Source of the DNA: Trichoderma breve
Lineage: Eukaryota; Ascomycota; Sordariomycetes; Hypocreales; Hypocreaceae
Assembly (NCBI RefSeq): GCF_028502605.1
Contig: NC_079233.1
Coordinates: forward strand, 62,001 to 126,000
Reading direction: 5' to 3'
DNA length: 64,000 nucleotides
Positions 35,794 to 46,928 of this stretch are shown here, piece by piece. The position numbers and the translations under genes were made by a program. The notes under the pieces were generated by a model, which saw only the letters and a list, made by a program, of their open reading frames with translations, was not told the DNA's origin and did not search any database. Positions within the stretch are counted from its first letter, which is position 1, and each line of letters opens with the position of its first letter.

Positions 35794-38129
35794 ATGGATC
35801 GCACACAACGCCGCAGCTTTCATGGTAAGTAAGCAACCCTCGGCGGAGATCAATAGCCGTATTGGAATGATCGTATTGTCAGTGGACATGATCAACTAAT
35901 CATAGAGCAGGATGCATGACCTGCAGGAAGCGAAAAGTCCGCTGCTCGGGAGGCAATCCGTGTCAAAACTGCGTCCGACTAAAAGCAGCCTGTATTTCAT
36001 CGTTTGATAGCAATATGAGAATATCTTTAGCCACATCCCTGGACAATCCAAGGCAGCAGGGCCCTAAGACGCTTCACTTAGCATCACATCCCAAGACGAA
36101 GCCCGATGTTGCTGGGGATGTCAGTGACCATCAGCAACCATGCGCGACAGAGTTGGACATGAGAGAACACCAATCACCGGACTTAGCTGACATGGTGTTT
36201 ACCGACTTGGAAGATAAATGGCTGCCCGAATCCAACACACGGTCAGCCAAATGGAACTTTGAGCAGACAACGTCATCTACACATGATACCGCGAATCTCG
36301 ACAACCAACGGCCAGAGGGAGATATTGTTGGATTGACCAGCTTCCAGATCTCAGATATCTCGGATTTTAACTTTTCTTTTGAGTCATTCTTTGACAAAGA
36401 CATTGAGTTTCCCAGCTGGCCGGATTCCACATTTTCCATGAACGGGCTAGAATACCAGCTTGATGATATCGGAGAAGGCAGTCGCCGGAGACAGCCGATG
36501 GAAGAGCCAACACCCTACGGAAAGAAGCGCGCCAAAGTAACAGATTTCCCACTGCAGCTAGAGGAAATGTCCCTGCCACACGTCAATCAGGACACTGCTT
36601 ATCTGACTCATTTCGAGCGGTGGATTGCCAGCTGTGGCTACTCTCTCAAAGAGGACGGTAAAGGAAACTATCTAAGATTTGTCCTAGACTACATTCAGAG
36701 TGATCACTGTAGTCCCGATTCTCCATTCCGGTTTGCGGTCCTGGCTTGGGCTGCAAAACACTTAGCAGCAACCTCTACATCCCACGATGAATCGTGGAAA
36801 ATTTACTATGCTCAAGCGATTCAAGGCCTTGAGCGTTTATCATGCTGTACTGACTCAAATGACCACTTCTTGGAGCCTAGCTCAGCTGCACCGACGGGCC
36901 AGTGTGTCATTTCTTCAAAAGCCGAAATCACAATATCGTCTGTGTTGTTTCTCTGCAGATGCGACGTTTTGAATGGCGATGCTACTTCGATTCTCAGGCG
37001 GTTGGATAATTTAAAAGAGCACCTAGCATGCCATCTAGATAATACGTCTCTCTCTGCCCTGGCATGCAAATTTCTCTTATGGGTCTGCTACATCGATGTC
37101 CGCCTAAGGATATTCTCCTCGCCATTATCATCCAGCAACAGTGGAGAAAACACCGCCATGACTACGCTGCTCCACGCACTCATACGCCATCCAAGTTACA
37201 AATACATTCTATCTCATTCACATTCGTACCTGTCAGAGATTTTTGGCCAAACTTATCCTGCTGACGAGCTAGTTCAGGACGAGAAAAAAGTGCCTGTATC
37301 AGTTCGAACGCATGAAACGTTTTGCCTCATTTCTAATATGCTTCAGTATCGCTCGTGGAAACATGTATTAGAACAAAACTCCAGTCTCTCGGAACACCGT
37401 GAGCTCGCAGAAGCCAAGGAGACCGCTATCAACCTCGATATACGGCGTATGGATACAGAATTTGATCTTGCAATAGCGACGAATCCTGCCGCGAATGCAC
37501 TCCGTCACGTTGCCACAAGCCTGGGGGAAAATATTGTCAACAAAGGTTCCCATAATCACCTTGCCAACGGTAGCCTATCTCCGCACTCACCTCTGCCTGC
37601 AAATACATCACGAGACATCGATCGAGCCTCATTGCAGTGGTTATCTTGCTATGCAGCATTTCTGTCTGCCAAAGTCTTATGGTCACGATTTTTGTACCCA
37701 GATATCCGTAGTGATTCGACTGCCGCAATGGCAACCAGCGGTATACTGAAAATTGCTTTACAACTTCGACAGATACACCGCAAGAGCCGGTTGGCGTCTC
37801 TAATGAAGGTGCCTCGCTCAATGCTATGGCCTTTGCCCATCTTTATCGCAGGAATTGAGACAACGGACGAGATTTATGCGGACTGGATTTCGGAATTTAT
37901 GGATGAAATGGCGTCGGCCATGAATGGCTCTACACGAGAGCGCAGCCATGCTACCGGAGAGTATATGGATACTTCAATTGGTGACAAGGGGGAGACTTTG
38001 ACTGACCACAGGCTTATCCTGATACTAATGATGCGTGTACGAGAGAAACAAGATTTCCTAGGTCGCCGTGTGGATGTTCAGGGAGTCATGGGGGAGATGG
38101 ATGGTGCGAATGATATATTCTTGCTATAA
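35794..38129 (+). CDS. Zn2Cys6 transcription factor (regulator A)
   Basis: A 749-residue DNA-binding regulator. Exon 1 is 35794-35824 and exon 2 is 35911-38129. The zinc cluster, split by the intron, is RRSFHGCMTCRKRKVRC followed by C-x2-C and a last Cys after six residues, so all six Cys are present. Residues 40-200 are acidic and polar. From about 220 the sequence is helical, as in the fungal regulatory middle region. The first exon encodes only ten residues plus one base. It lies 550 bases downstream of the permease and is a candidate local regulator of the permease and Ntn hydrolase pair. Its stop codon is only 63 bases from that of the next, convergent gene, so their 3' UTRs probably overlap. 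Confidence 0.92.
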
Positions 38130-38192
38130 CCGAGAAATATACTATGCCATATACTGTTTTGCTTACTTTAATCCACAAACTTGTTCCCACGA

Positions 38193-39422
38193 TTAGATCC
38201 TATATTGCCTTTCAAATCCAAAGTTCCAAACTTCAGCCCTACGGGTTCCATCGGAAGATTCCTTGAACCCGACATGCTGGAACACACTTGGCTCCAGTGC
38301 CCACTTGACAAGGCCACGAGCTTCTGCATAGCCTTCCAATATCATGTCTCCCGGGAAGTCGTATGGCGGATCTCTAAGCAGGGCTTGGAAACCCTCCAGG
38401 TGTCGCTGGGGAAGGACAAGTCCCTGAGCACAGCACCCGTAGTGTGGCATCTCGCGTGCTCCATGCAATGTGCTCAAGCTGAAGGGGCTCAATCTGCCGG
38501 TGAATAGACGACCAGAAAGGAAGTACAGAGCAATAAGAGCCGGCAACCAAAGACCAAAGACGAGCGCCGCAAGGTAACGCTGCGCGTGCGGTGAAACGCC
38601 GCCCGAAGCGCCGACGCGTACGTATTTGCGCCCAACCAGAAACGCAGCCAGAACGGCGGTGTATACCAGGCAGATGATTTTGGAATAGCCTAACCATTCC
38701 TCATTGTTCCATCCCATTAATATTTCCGAGTAAAACAATCGCAGATATATCCATTCCCTCGTAGTCTCTTTAGTCTTTTGCTCGACGTATGTCAGCCCTT
38801 TTATGAATCGGGGGAACCAGTCCCTAGTGGTAACAATGTCGTCTTCCACCAGCGCAAAGTATGGGTATTCTTGCTCTCTGCACGCTTCGACTAGCGCTGA
38901 GTGGTCAAGTCTCATGTTCTCAACCCGACCATCACCACGAATATTCCCCTCTTTCAGATCGAGCGGTATACGGCGATACTTGGTGCTTCCTTCAGGCGGC
39001 TCGCCATAGAGGAGAACTTCGTCAACAAGCGGCTCGAGCCAATTCTGTCCATAGGCAAAGTGCTCCGAGGGCGATTTATCGGCCAGTAACACCACGATAC
39101 GGATAGATGCACGCTCTTCAGGCGTGAGCGTATCGGACAATGTAGCAATCGTGGAGGAGAGGAACGATTCGGTCGTGCGATTAATGCTGGGGATGCCGAT
39201 GCAGAGCAGCTTGTCGACAGGTTTGATCGGTATGACTCTCGCGGGTAGATTGCGGATATATGCGTCCGCCTCAGCCGCTCTCACGCTAGAAAAGCGCTGT
39301 TCGTAGGCTCTATTAGCATTGAAAAAGATGGATGACGGGTCATCGTATGAGAAAATTGCGGAAAATATGAAGAGGAGAATCCAAAAGACGCAGAATGCTG
39401 CGTTAATGCGAGAGACGGACAT
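38193..39422 (-). CDS. PGAP4-like membrane glycosyltransferase
   Basis: An intronless 409-residue protein. It has an N-terminal span (about 8-25), a lumenal glycosyltransferase-like part, two closely spaced spans (about 248-264 and 283-304) and a second lumenal part. EYPYFALVEDDI at about 185-196 has the acidic EDD motif of a GT-A fold. A GT domain interrupted by a hairpin of two spans is the unusual layout of PGAP4 (TMEM246), the Golgi GalNAc transferase that modifies GPI-anchor glycans. I infer a GPI-glycan side-chain transferase in the Golgi. Its base composition is more GC-rich than its neighbours, and it looks more like a housekeeping gene than a cluster member. Confidence 0.8.
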   Translation of the reverse strand: MSVSRINAAFCVFWILLFIFSAIFSYDDPSSIFFNANRAYEQRFSSVRAAEADAYIRNLPARVIPIKPVDKLLCIGIPSINRTTESFLSSTIATLSDTLTPEERASIRIVVLLADKSPSEHFAYGQNWLEPLVDEVLLYGEPPEGSTKYRRIPLDLKEGNIRGDGRVENMRLDHSALVEACREQEYPYFALVEDDIVTTRDWFPRFIKGLTYVEQKTKETTREWIYLRLFYSEILMGWNNEEWLGYSKIICLVYTAVLAAFLVGRKYVRVGASGGVSPHAQRYLAALVFGLWLPALIALYFLSGRLFTGRLSPFSLSTLHGAREMPHYGCCAQGLVLPQRHLEGFQALLRDPPYDFPGDMILEGYAEARGLVKWALEPSVFQHVGFKESSDGTRRAEVWNFGFERQYRI

Positions 39423-40191
39423 GGCTGTGGTCGCGTGACGCGGACTACACGCTACGAATACACATCACCTCTGACTACTAAAGGATCGTTCGCTTTATGA
39501 GAAATACTAAAGATCAATTGCTAACGGAGAATATTCTCACGCCAAGAAATGTTATTCCAGTGTCTCCATAAATACGACGTTGTGCCGGGGTATGGATTCG
39601 TGGGATGACTGTCGCTTACGAGGCGATCCTTTCGAACGCAATTCGTACAAGATTGCGGACATACGAAGCAGTATATCTACATACACATATCATTAGAACC
39701 TCATAGGCTCTACCAGGGTATCGTTTGCACAGTTTTATTCATGTCAATACTTTTTAAAAAAAAATTAAAATTGAACTATATAACCGTGGTAATGTCTACA
39801 GAGCATTGAAAAATCTTTCTCTTACTCCATCTCTCACTTTCCATCCCAGCTACACCCCACGTATCAGGGGCAGTAGATACCCCACCATTTCCCCAATGTG
39901 TCGCTACCGGCTATTCACTTACGTACCGAAAGCATTACCCTACATACAATATTTGGAGTTCAATCTGAAAGTGATCACTATTTACCCAAACTTGGAAAGG
40001 TGAATAGGCATTATAAAAAGAGGAAAAGACATAGGGAGCACTTAAATGCAGATATGCGCAGTGGGACAAATGTTAAACGCAGGTCTTGGAGAACTACCAG
40101 GTGAATCAGGTTTATTTTCTTAATGAATATACATGCTAATAGCCGTAAGTTATCTACTTGAATGGTAAAACATATTGATGTTGCCGCTCAA
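39423..40191. other. Intergenic region
   Basis: It lies between the start of the PGAP4-like gene and the end of the lysozyme-like gene, both on the minus strand. It contains an A-rich run at about 39751-39765. Short open frames have no recognisable product. Confidence 0.45.
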
Positions 40192-41177
40192 TTAACATTG
40201 GTTGAACTTGGAGTTAGAGTAAAGCCAGCCAGTCATGCGGTTGGCAATATCATTGACGTAGGATGCCGTAGCTCCTTGGCCATCATTCAAGTTCCCAGCG
40301 TTAACTGAACCAGAATTATAACAGCGAGCCGCCTAGGTAAAAGACGAGTGTCAGCCAGCTTCTCCAAATTTATCTCACTCTCTTTGACTTACCTCATAGA
40401 TGTTGCCGTATTGGTTAATGCACTGAACCAGTCCATCACCCAAGGCAGTTCCTTGTGTACCATCAATGACCATCTGGGTAATACTAGATTGTTGAGCCGA
40501 GTTGCTGGCCGAATTGCCAACAAATGTCACTCCGCCATCAGACTGCATCAAGCCCGGGTTATCTGGCTGGGAGGGATCTGGGTTGTTAGTCGGGCAGACG
40601 TTGACACAACCGATGGACTTTGTAAATGTCAGAATACACACACAATGACAGTTTGATGGTTGGAATTTGAAAGCTTACTTCTTGCAAAATTGTAGCGAGA
40701 ATGAATCGATGATCAACTAAAGAAGTCTGGGCAACTTGCTGGATAGCATTCCAGATCAAGCCAGTTTGCTCTCCGCTGTTGCCAGCTCCAAAAGCACCAG
40801 CGCCATTTGAGCAAGATCCTATGCCGAGGTCGGCACAAGATTCGGCCATGGCATTCTTTGAGTAGTTCCACATGGCGTCAAATTCAATCCATTCAGATAC
40901 GGGGGGAAAGCTCTCCCAGCCACCGTAATAGCACCCTACGATGGTTAGAAAACATGTATGGTGAAAGCATGATTACGCATTGGACGCAATGTGCATTTGG
41001 GGACTTACTGTATGTGTCTGATCCAGCATTTCCAGTGCCGTCATAAATATTGGCATTGTTGTTATTGCCGGCTCCGCTGCTGAAAGCTGACGAACTGGTC
41101 ACCTTTTGGCCTGAAGGGTTGGAAACAGCCAAGGCTAAGCCTGCCATCGCCAGCTGTATAGTCGCCGTGAACAACAT
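40192..41177 (-). CDS. Secreted lysozyme-fold-like protein
   Basis: A 263-residue predicted secreted protein. Exons are 41009-41177, 40679-40935, 40393-40617 and 40192-40332, read right to left. Residues 1-18 (MLFTATIQLAMAGLALAV) are a signal peptide, followed by a Ser, Gly and Asn-rich linker to about residue 55. The domain then has YYGGWESFP, and RFILATILQES with Glu142-Ser143 spliced across intron 2. It continues with CVNVCPTN and NPGLMQS. The ES plus GLMQ pair is the signature of goose-type lysozyme and SLT folds, with Glu142 as the likely acid catalyst. The exact family is unsure. It may cleave peptidoglycan or chitin-like glycans outside the cell. It is divergent from the beta-lactamase-like gene. 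Confidence 0.72.
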
Positions 41178-42467
41178 TTCGATTTCTTTGTCTTTTGGAG
41201 TTGACTTGAAGATTGTAATGCAGAAGATGGCTAATGCAGGCTAATTCTTTGTTTCCCAAGACACATGGAAAGACTATTCTTATATAGATAATTGAGATTA
41301 TATGAACACTTCTAAGTCAACAGAGGATACGGAGTAGGTGGACCGATCTAAAACCTTCGAGGAAGGCGAGTGTGACATTATTCATTCGCACGACATTTCA
41401 CGATGCGGTCTACGTTGGAAATCCAGAAGATTCCCAATCTGGAAACATCAAATATATTAGGTCGAGACGTCTTTGAATATTTAATCCACCATACGATTCG
41501 TGTCGTGATGCTATCAAACGCTATTAAAGGCTTGCCGTCTTTGCCGTGAACGACGGATCTGGGGCTAGCACTAATACGAAGAATCCCCAAAGAAGAAGGA
41601 GCTTGAAGATTCTCGGCAACTCGGTCCTTTTACGGCTTATCCAGTGTAGGTCTATTGGGAGTTCTAAGTTGAGTAGTTGCTATGAGATTTATCCTCCTGC
41701 CGTAGAAGGAGCTTTATCTTGCGATACGTTTATCCAACGGGGAAATGGCCTTGAGCCATGAACCATATTAATACGAGGTACACAAATTACATGGGCCGTT
41801 GATGTTTTATTTAAAACCAGTCAGTCAAGCCATTATGCACAAAAGACTAAAATAACATCTGAATGGATTGCGATTCGATATTGTTATTGTTCTTGCTGTC
41901 GTGCGCTGCTAATACGCTCCATCAGCCGCATTGTCTCTTGTTCACATCGAAGTCACCTGATGATATGAGACATTTGAAGGACATAGTCCCATATCATTGG
42001 TCACCATCAAAGATCTGCAGAACACATCGCCAAGCTTTTCATGTATTACATCCAGTAAGGTTAAATACAAGGTAATCGGCACTCTCAGATTTTGGTCTGC
42101 CTGTCGGAAAGCCTTTAATGCTACCATTGCCACTCAAGCCGTGCGTTGTTTAGTAATGGCCGGCGGGGCTTTCCCGATGTTTGACGTCTTAATCCCCGTT
42201 CTTTCAACACAAAGCTACAAATATCAGCAGGGAATTATTACTCATTCCCTACAAACCGTATGAGCAAACACAAATGTTGCAGTCATTTCTCTTTGCTATC
42301 AGTGCCGATGGCGGAATGATTGATCACGTGTAGGTAGTGCACGGCGTGCTGTGACTAATAAGCACTGGCCTTATAAACATTGTAATTTGACTCATCAGCG
42401 TCGTGAGGTTCCTGCAAACGTCCTATGCCGCATAATTGAAACTGTTTATTGTCGAAAACCTCATCCA
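41178..42467. other. Intergenic region between divergent genes
   Basis: A 1.29-kb gap. Overlapping short ORFs at 41997-42263 (forward) and 41942-42133 (reverse) are open, but neither shows a domain or clean splice partner. An in-frame extension of the right-hand gene from 42351 starts with GTG and is not family-like. I see no repeat. Confidence 0.4.
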
Positions 42468-43703
42468 ATGTCTGAGCAACATAATAATACGAAAGATTTC
42501 TTGCAAGGCGCATTGCAGAAATGCCTTCAGGATGGCGTTGAGATTGGCGTTCCTGGTATAACGGCTGCGGTCGCATCCTCGGAGGGGCTTCTCTGGTCAG
42601 GAACGGCAGGGCTGGCGAATGTGGAAACCAAAACCCCGTTTACTTTGGAACACGTCTCAGGAATTGGAAGCATCACAAAAGTCTTCATGAGTGTGGTTAT
42701 TTTGCAGCTCATTGAAGAAAGGCGACTCAACATTGATGATACTCTTCAACAGTATGTCTCTGCAGAAATTCTTCGCGGGATCCCTCATGCTTCTGGAGCT
42801 ACGATTGGCCAGCTTCTTAGCCATACTTCAGGCATCCCAAGCTGGGAAGATGATCCCCAATGGATCCGGCAGGGCCGTGGGTCAGATCTTGATCCTGATA
42901 AGATTTGGACAAGCACGGAAATTTTGGACTATATCCGTTATGATAGTGATCCGAATCTTCAAGCGCCGAATCCCCAGCCAACCCCGGGTAAATACTCTTA
43001 CTCAAACACCAACTTTACCTTCCTAGGTCTGGTTGCGGAGTTTATTTCCTCAGAAACAGTGTCCCCCGAAGGTCATGCATCAATTGGGCATTCAAGCGCT
43101 AAAGCTGCAAGTCTGATTCGCTCGCGAGTACTTGAACCTCTGGGTTTGAACTATACCTACCTCGAAGGGTTTGAATCGCCCCAAGCGGGTCAAATGCCCA
43201 ATAGATACCACTGGGTGACCCCTACGTTCTTATCGACAGCTGGTGTCTGTCCTGCTTTCCCATATTCTAAATCTCGCCCGGATCTCCTAGACGCAAGCAA
43301 ATCGAACATGTCGACGGAATGGATCGCCGGCGGCAACTTATCGCATCCAAAAGATCTTTGTACTCTGGCAATTGCTATTCGAAATGCTAAAATCTTGTCA
43401 TCGTCCTCGCTGAAGCTCATGACGGATCTCATACCGATAACAGAGAGAGTATGGGTAGGCCATGGGATCTTCAAGATGCGGACTGCCGATGGTAATGCAT
43501 GGTTTGGACACAACGGAAGTACTTTGGGGTTCAATGGAAGCATGTTCTGGAATGAGGAAACAGATGTAGCCGTTGCAGTGCTTGGAAATATCGGTACAAT
43601 GCATGCTGGGAAAGTCCCAGGTGCTGCATCGGTTGCCCTTGAGAGTGAGTTCCTGGCATTGGCAGTAAAACTTGCAGGCTCATATTCCGGGGAGAAATCC
43701 TGA
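42468..43703 (+). CDS. Serine beta-lactamase / esterase-family hydrolase
   Basis: An intronless 411-residue protein of the beta-lactamase (class C, EstB, LovD-like) superfamily. Ser68-Ile-Thr-Lys71 in GIGSITKVF is the S-x-x-K catalytic pair, Tyr178-Ser-Asn180 is the second motif, and GHNGST near the C terminus is the third, KTG-like box. LLSHTSGIPSW is also typical. Fungal members include LovD-like acyltransferases and general esterases or D-amino-acid amidases. No signal peptide is present, so it is probably cytoplasmic. ATG 42468 is the first ATG in the frame. With the Ntn hydrolase at 31.4-32.7 kb, it is one of two enzymes here from families with both acyl-transfer and hydrolase members. 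Confidence 0.88.
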   Translation: MSEQHNNTKDFLQGALQKCLQDGVEIGVPGITAAVASSEGLLWSGTAGLANVETKTPFTLEHVSGIGSITKVFMSVVILQLIEERRLNIDDTLQQYVSAEILRGIPHASGATIGQLLSHTSGIPSWEDDPQWIRQGRGSDLDPDKIWTSTEILDYIRYDSDPNLQAPNPQPTPGKYSYSNTNFTFLGLVAEFISSETVSPEGHASIGHSSAKAASLIRSRVLEPLGLNYTYLEGFESPQAGQMPNRYHWVTPTFLSTAGVCPAFPYSKSRPDLLDASKSNMSTEWIAGGNLSHPKDLCTLAIAIRNAKILSSSSLKLMTDLIPITERVWVGHGIFKMRTADGNAWFGHNGSTLGFNGSMFWNEETDVAVAVLGNIGTMHAGKVPGAASVALESEFLALAVKLAGSYSGEKS

Positions 43704-44143
43704 AGCATTCGGAAACCGCTTGGATGCCCCATTATGGATACCTCGAATACATGGTTTCTTATTTGCCGAAGCTATACTGGCTTCTTACATTTCATCTGAG
43801 AGTTTTAGTCTTTAGTTTTGGCTCTCAAACAACGTATAGAATGCACTTCTGAGTATATTCAACACCCTATTTGGCTTACAGCATGCCAGCTTTATTTCAT
43901 CCATTTATGTTGGTAACACAACACAACGCTGCTTGCAGACCTTTCATCGTCGCATCAGGAAATTCACACGCTAAAGGGACTCAGATTAAAAATAAAAGCA
44001 TGGAAGACAATAAAAACCATGATCATGAATGATAATATTCTATCGTCTTCTATACTGTAGATGTATACTATTAGAAAGGCAAAGACGTCTGTGTTACTCA
44101 ACACATAATACTTTTAGTGTAGAGTTCATAGCCAAATGGCTTT
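43704..44143. other. Intergenic region between convergent genes
   Basis: It holds the 3' ends of the beta-lactamase-like gene and the aldolase. I see no ORF or repeat of note. Confidence 0.45.
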
Positions 44144-45232
44144 TCAAGTCGAAAGGAATCCTCTTGCCTTTTCTAGGTTCGATTTTACCGTATTGGCAAT
44201 ACCCCATACGTCTAGCATGACCATAATGGCTCTATGACCAGATTCTATCAACATTGGGATCATATCGAGATTCATAGCTGCGCTATATCATATTCCATAT
44301 TAGTTCGAGCATGCATAATAGTATATATAGAGAAAAGATGCACATACCCGAAGAGAGGAACATTATGTTTTTTGCTAGCTTTGGACATGCTTTCCATGGC
44401 AGCCGCTAGAGTAGGGTGAGGTTGTCCCAGAGTCAACTCCAGTCCCGCATCTGCCATGAAGTCTCCAGGCCCGAACATTAGTGCTGAGACTCCGGGTATG
44501 GATGCAATCTCATCCACATTCGCGATACCTTTGACGCTCTCTATTTGCGCGATAACGGCGACATGTTTGTTCGAAGTTTTCATATTGAACGCATCATTCG
44601 CATATAAAGACGCGTCTGAGATACCGGGAGTGAAAACCCATGGGCTGAATGAACGACCACCAAGAGGAGCTAATTATGCCGTTAATGGTAAGCCAAAGTC
44701 TCCTTTTCCGTTTCCGTTATTTTGAATCCCTCGTACTCACGGTAGTAAATTTTTTTCATGAATTCTTCAACCTCTTCTTTGCTTTCGCAGTGTGGAATGA
44801 TGATGCCAGCAGCGCCCGCGTCCAATGCCGTAGTTAAAGAAATCTCATCTTCTTTTGGCACTCTGACAATGGCCATCGTCTGACCCTCAGAGTGGTGCTG
44901 GGCTGCATGGATGACGCTATGGTAGTTAGCTAATCCGGTCGATGAAAGGGGAAATTGGATCTAGTCCATAGGATGCCATACTCATGGAGCACCAAACGGT
45001 CAAACATGCCATGTTCAACATCAAACCATACAAAGTCTGGTCTAGTAGAAGCATAGACTTTAGTTAAAAATGGGCTCGGAACCCCCTGTGCAACACCGAA
45101 CAAGGTCTTTTTAGAATCCTTCTGAGCCTCTCGCAAAGCCTCCTGTAGGTTTCCGGGATATGTTAAGAGTGCCGATCTCCATTTTGCCTCTGTATGCAAA
45201 TTGGTTTGTTCGAGGTACCCTTTGCCTGACAT
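44144..45232 (-). CDS. HpcH/HpaI-family class II aldolase
   Basis: A 295-residue enzyme with exons 44982-45232, 44741-44916, 44348-44669 and 44144-44282, read right to left. PDFVWFDVEHG is the family's opening active-site strand. AVIAQIESVKGI and MFGPGDFMADAGL carry the Glu and Asp that bind the divalent metal, and the aldolase barrel ends with GHRAIMVMLDVWGIA. Family members split 4-hydroxy-2-oxo acids to pyruvate (or oxaloacetate-derived enolate) plus an aldehyde. Macrophomate synthase, a fungal secondary-metabolism enzyme, has the same fold. The last exon is reached by the acceptor ATATAG, giving FGAAMNLDMIP, which fits the family. It is divergent from the semialdehyde dehydrogenase. Confidence 0.88.
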
Positions 45233-46928
45233 GCTGGATATATAACTTGTGTTTTTGTTTCAGTATTTGACACAGATTGACGGTTCTGCGGCTACACAGA
45301 AGGGAAATATGATAAGGAACTGGAAGAACTTCTTCATATTCTTATATAAATTTGGCAAGTCTGGGCATTATGGAGATGTGAGCATTTAGTCAAAGGGGAA
45401 AGCAATGCGGTGTAAGATTAATCTGGATTCTAGGATATAAAGTTTTGTGGCTGCAACCTAAGACAATTCCATGTGTACAAAGTAATATATTCAGCAACGC
45501 TCCTGATTAGTGCTTATCTAATTCTTACTATTTCCATATTCTCTTTCTGCGCAATATTATTTACTTGTTGATCGCTCTTCGCGTCTCGATCGTATATAGA
45601 AAGTTAATATGCTAGTGCTGAGCTGTGAGTATCTATAGAAAATAAATTTAGTAAAACAAGCCCTTATCTGTCATGATAGAGGACGAAGCCTCAGGCCAGA
45701 CGGAGTTTGCAAACTCATTTATTTCCGAATCACAACAGGTGGACGGAACGGGCTGCTACAGCAATGGCATCTCAGCCCGGAGATATAACTAGAGTGCTCT
45801 TAAATTCCAGTTAGCTTAAGGGGATGTAAAAAGAACAGGTACCGCACTATGAATATCCACACACAAGCTAACAATAGGTGCAATATTTCTTCAAATTAGA
45901 TTGCTTTTTGAATGGCTATAGTAATTACTTGTTTGCGTTGCGTGTGCATACTGTGGTGCCATGTAGCTTGGCATGTTCAGGCTTTTGCACTGCAGGCCGT
46001 TCTTCGTTCATCCAATGTCAGTGCTAAGTCAGCATCTCTACTGGGGCAATTAAGTGGGAGAATGAGTCGAGTTCCGGCTAAGCAACCTCATTGTACGGAA
46101 GCAGGCTTACTGGATTACACAAGCACAATTAAGAGCAACTAATTTCTCCGCGCGCTCCTCAGCATCCTCCATTGATGTGCTGCGACTGCATAGCATTTGA
46201 TTCCGATTTAATAAAGTCTGATATCATCTTCAAAGAAGATTTCCCACTATAAAGCTACTGAAGAGAAATACTAATAATAAATTTACCCTGGGAGCTAGGG
46301 AAAAGAAAAGGTGGAGTTGGTGGTTAGAATAGCCTTCTACATAGGCCTAGAGGATAGAGAGATCGACAAAGGAAAACTGTACCGATCTACCAGGCTATTC
46401 TCAACGCTGTTGATCGATGCTCCTGTAACTTTCACATTGTCCGGCCCGAGAATTCCGACATTTGTTCAAAGTCATCATACCCTTTAGCAACCCTGACAGT
46501 GGTCTCTTTGCACAGTAGCAAAATGCCTAATTCTTGAATACTAGTATGCTGAAAGGATGAGAATGTTCAAACTTCCAAGCCGCATCATGGATTCCTTGCG
46601 CCGGTTTCAGGTCAAAAAGCGCCATGATGAGATCACCAGTTAGGGGCTTTCATGTCGTAATTTCTCAGCTCGTGTTTTTGATCGTGAACGGAGCTTACCG
46701 AGCCAGCATGTCTGCCTTATTCCCCGCACGGGGAACTCCCCATAGTTAGGCTGGGCATCTCCGCAGATTGGGCTCATCTACTGCGGGGGTGAACGATGGG
46801 AATATCTTCAACAATCTTTTATAACACACCATTAGCCTCCCTAGATAAGAATCTCAAGCCTTGCTTATGAATGTGCTGCTTTCGTATCCTTAAACCAGTA
46901 TCCAAATTACTTTTGAAGCGAATTGAAA
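45233..46928. promoter_or_regulatory. Promoter region, aldolase and semialdehyde dehydrogenase, with CGG inverted repeats
   Basis: A 1.7-kb gap between divergent genes. Near the dehydrogenase lie two symmetric sites: TCCCCGCACGGGGA at 46721-46734, and CCGCAG (46761-46766) opposite CTGCGG (46781-46786) with a 14-base spacer. Both contain everted CCG...CGG half-sites of the kind bound by Zn2Cys6 regulators. A 76-codon frame at 45912-46142 has no recognisable product. Confidence 0.5.

Noticed and set aside
41942..42263. Overlapping short ORFs on both strands before the beta-lactamase-like gene
   Set aside because: Both strands are open by chance and neither shows a domain or good exon borders.
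45912..46142. 76-codon ORF in the aldolase/dehydrogenase promoter region
   Set aside because: No family features; a Cys and Trp-rich start without a continuing exon.
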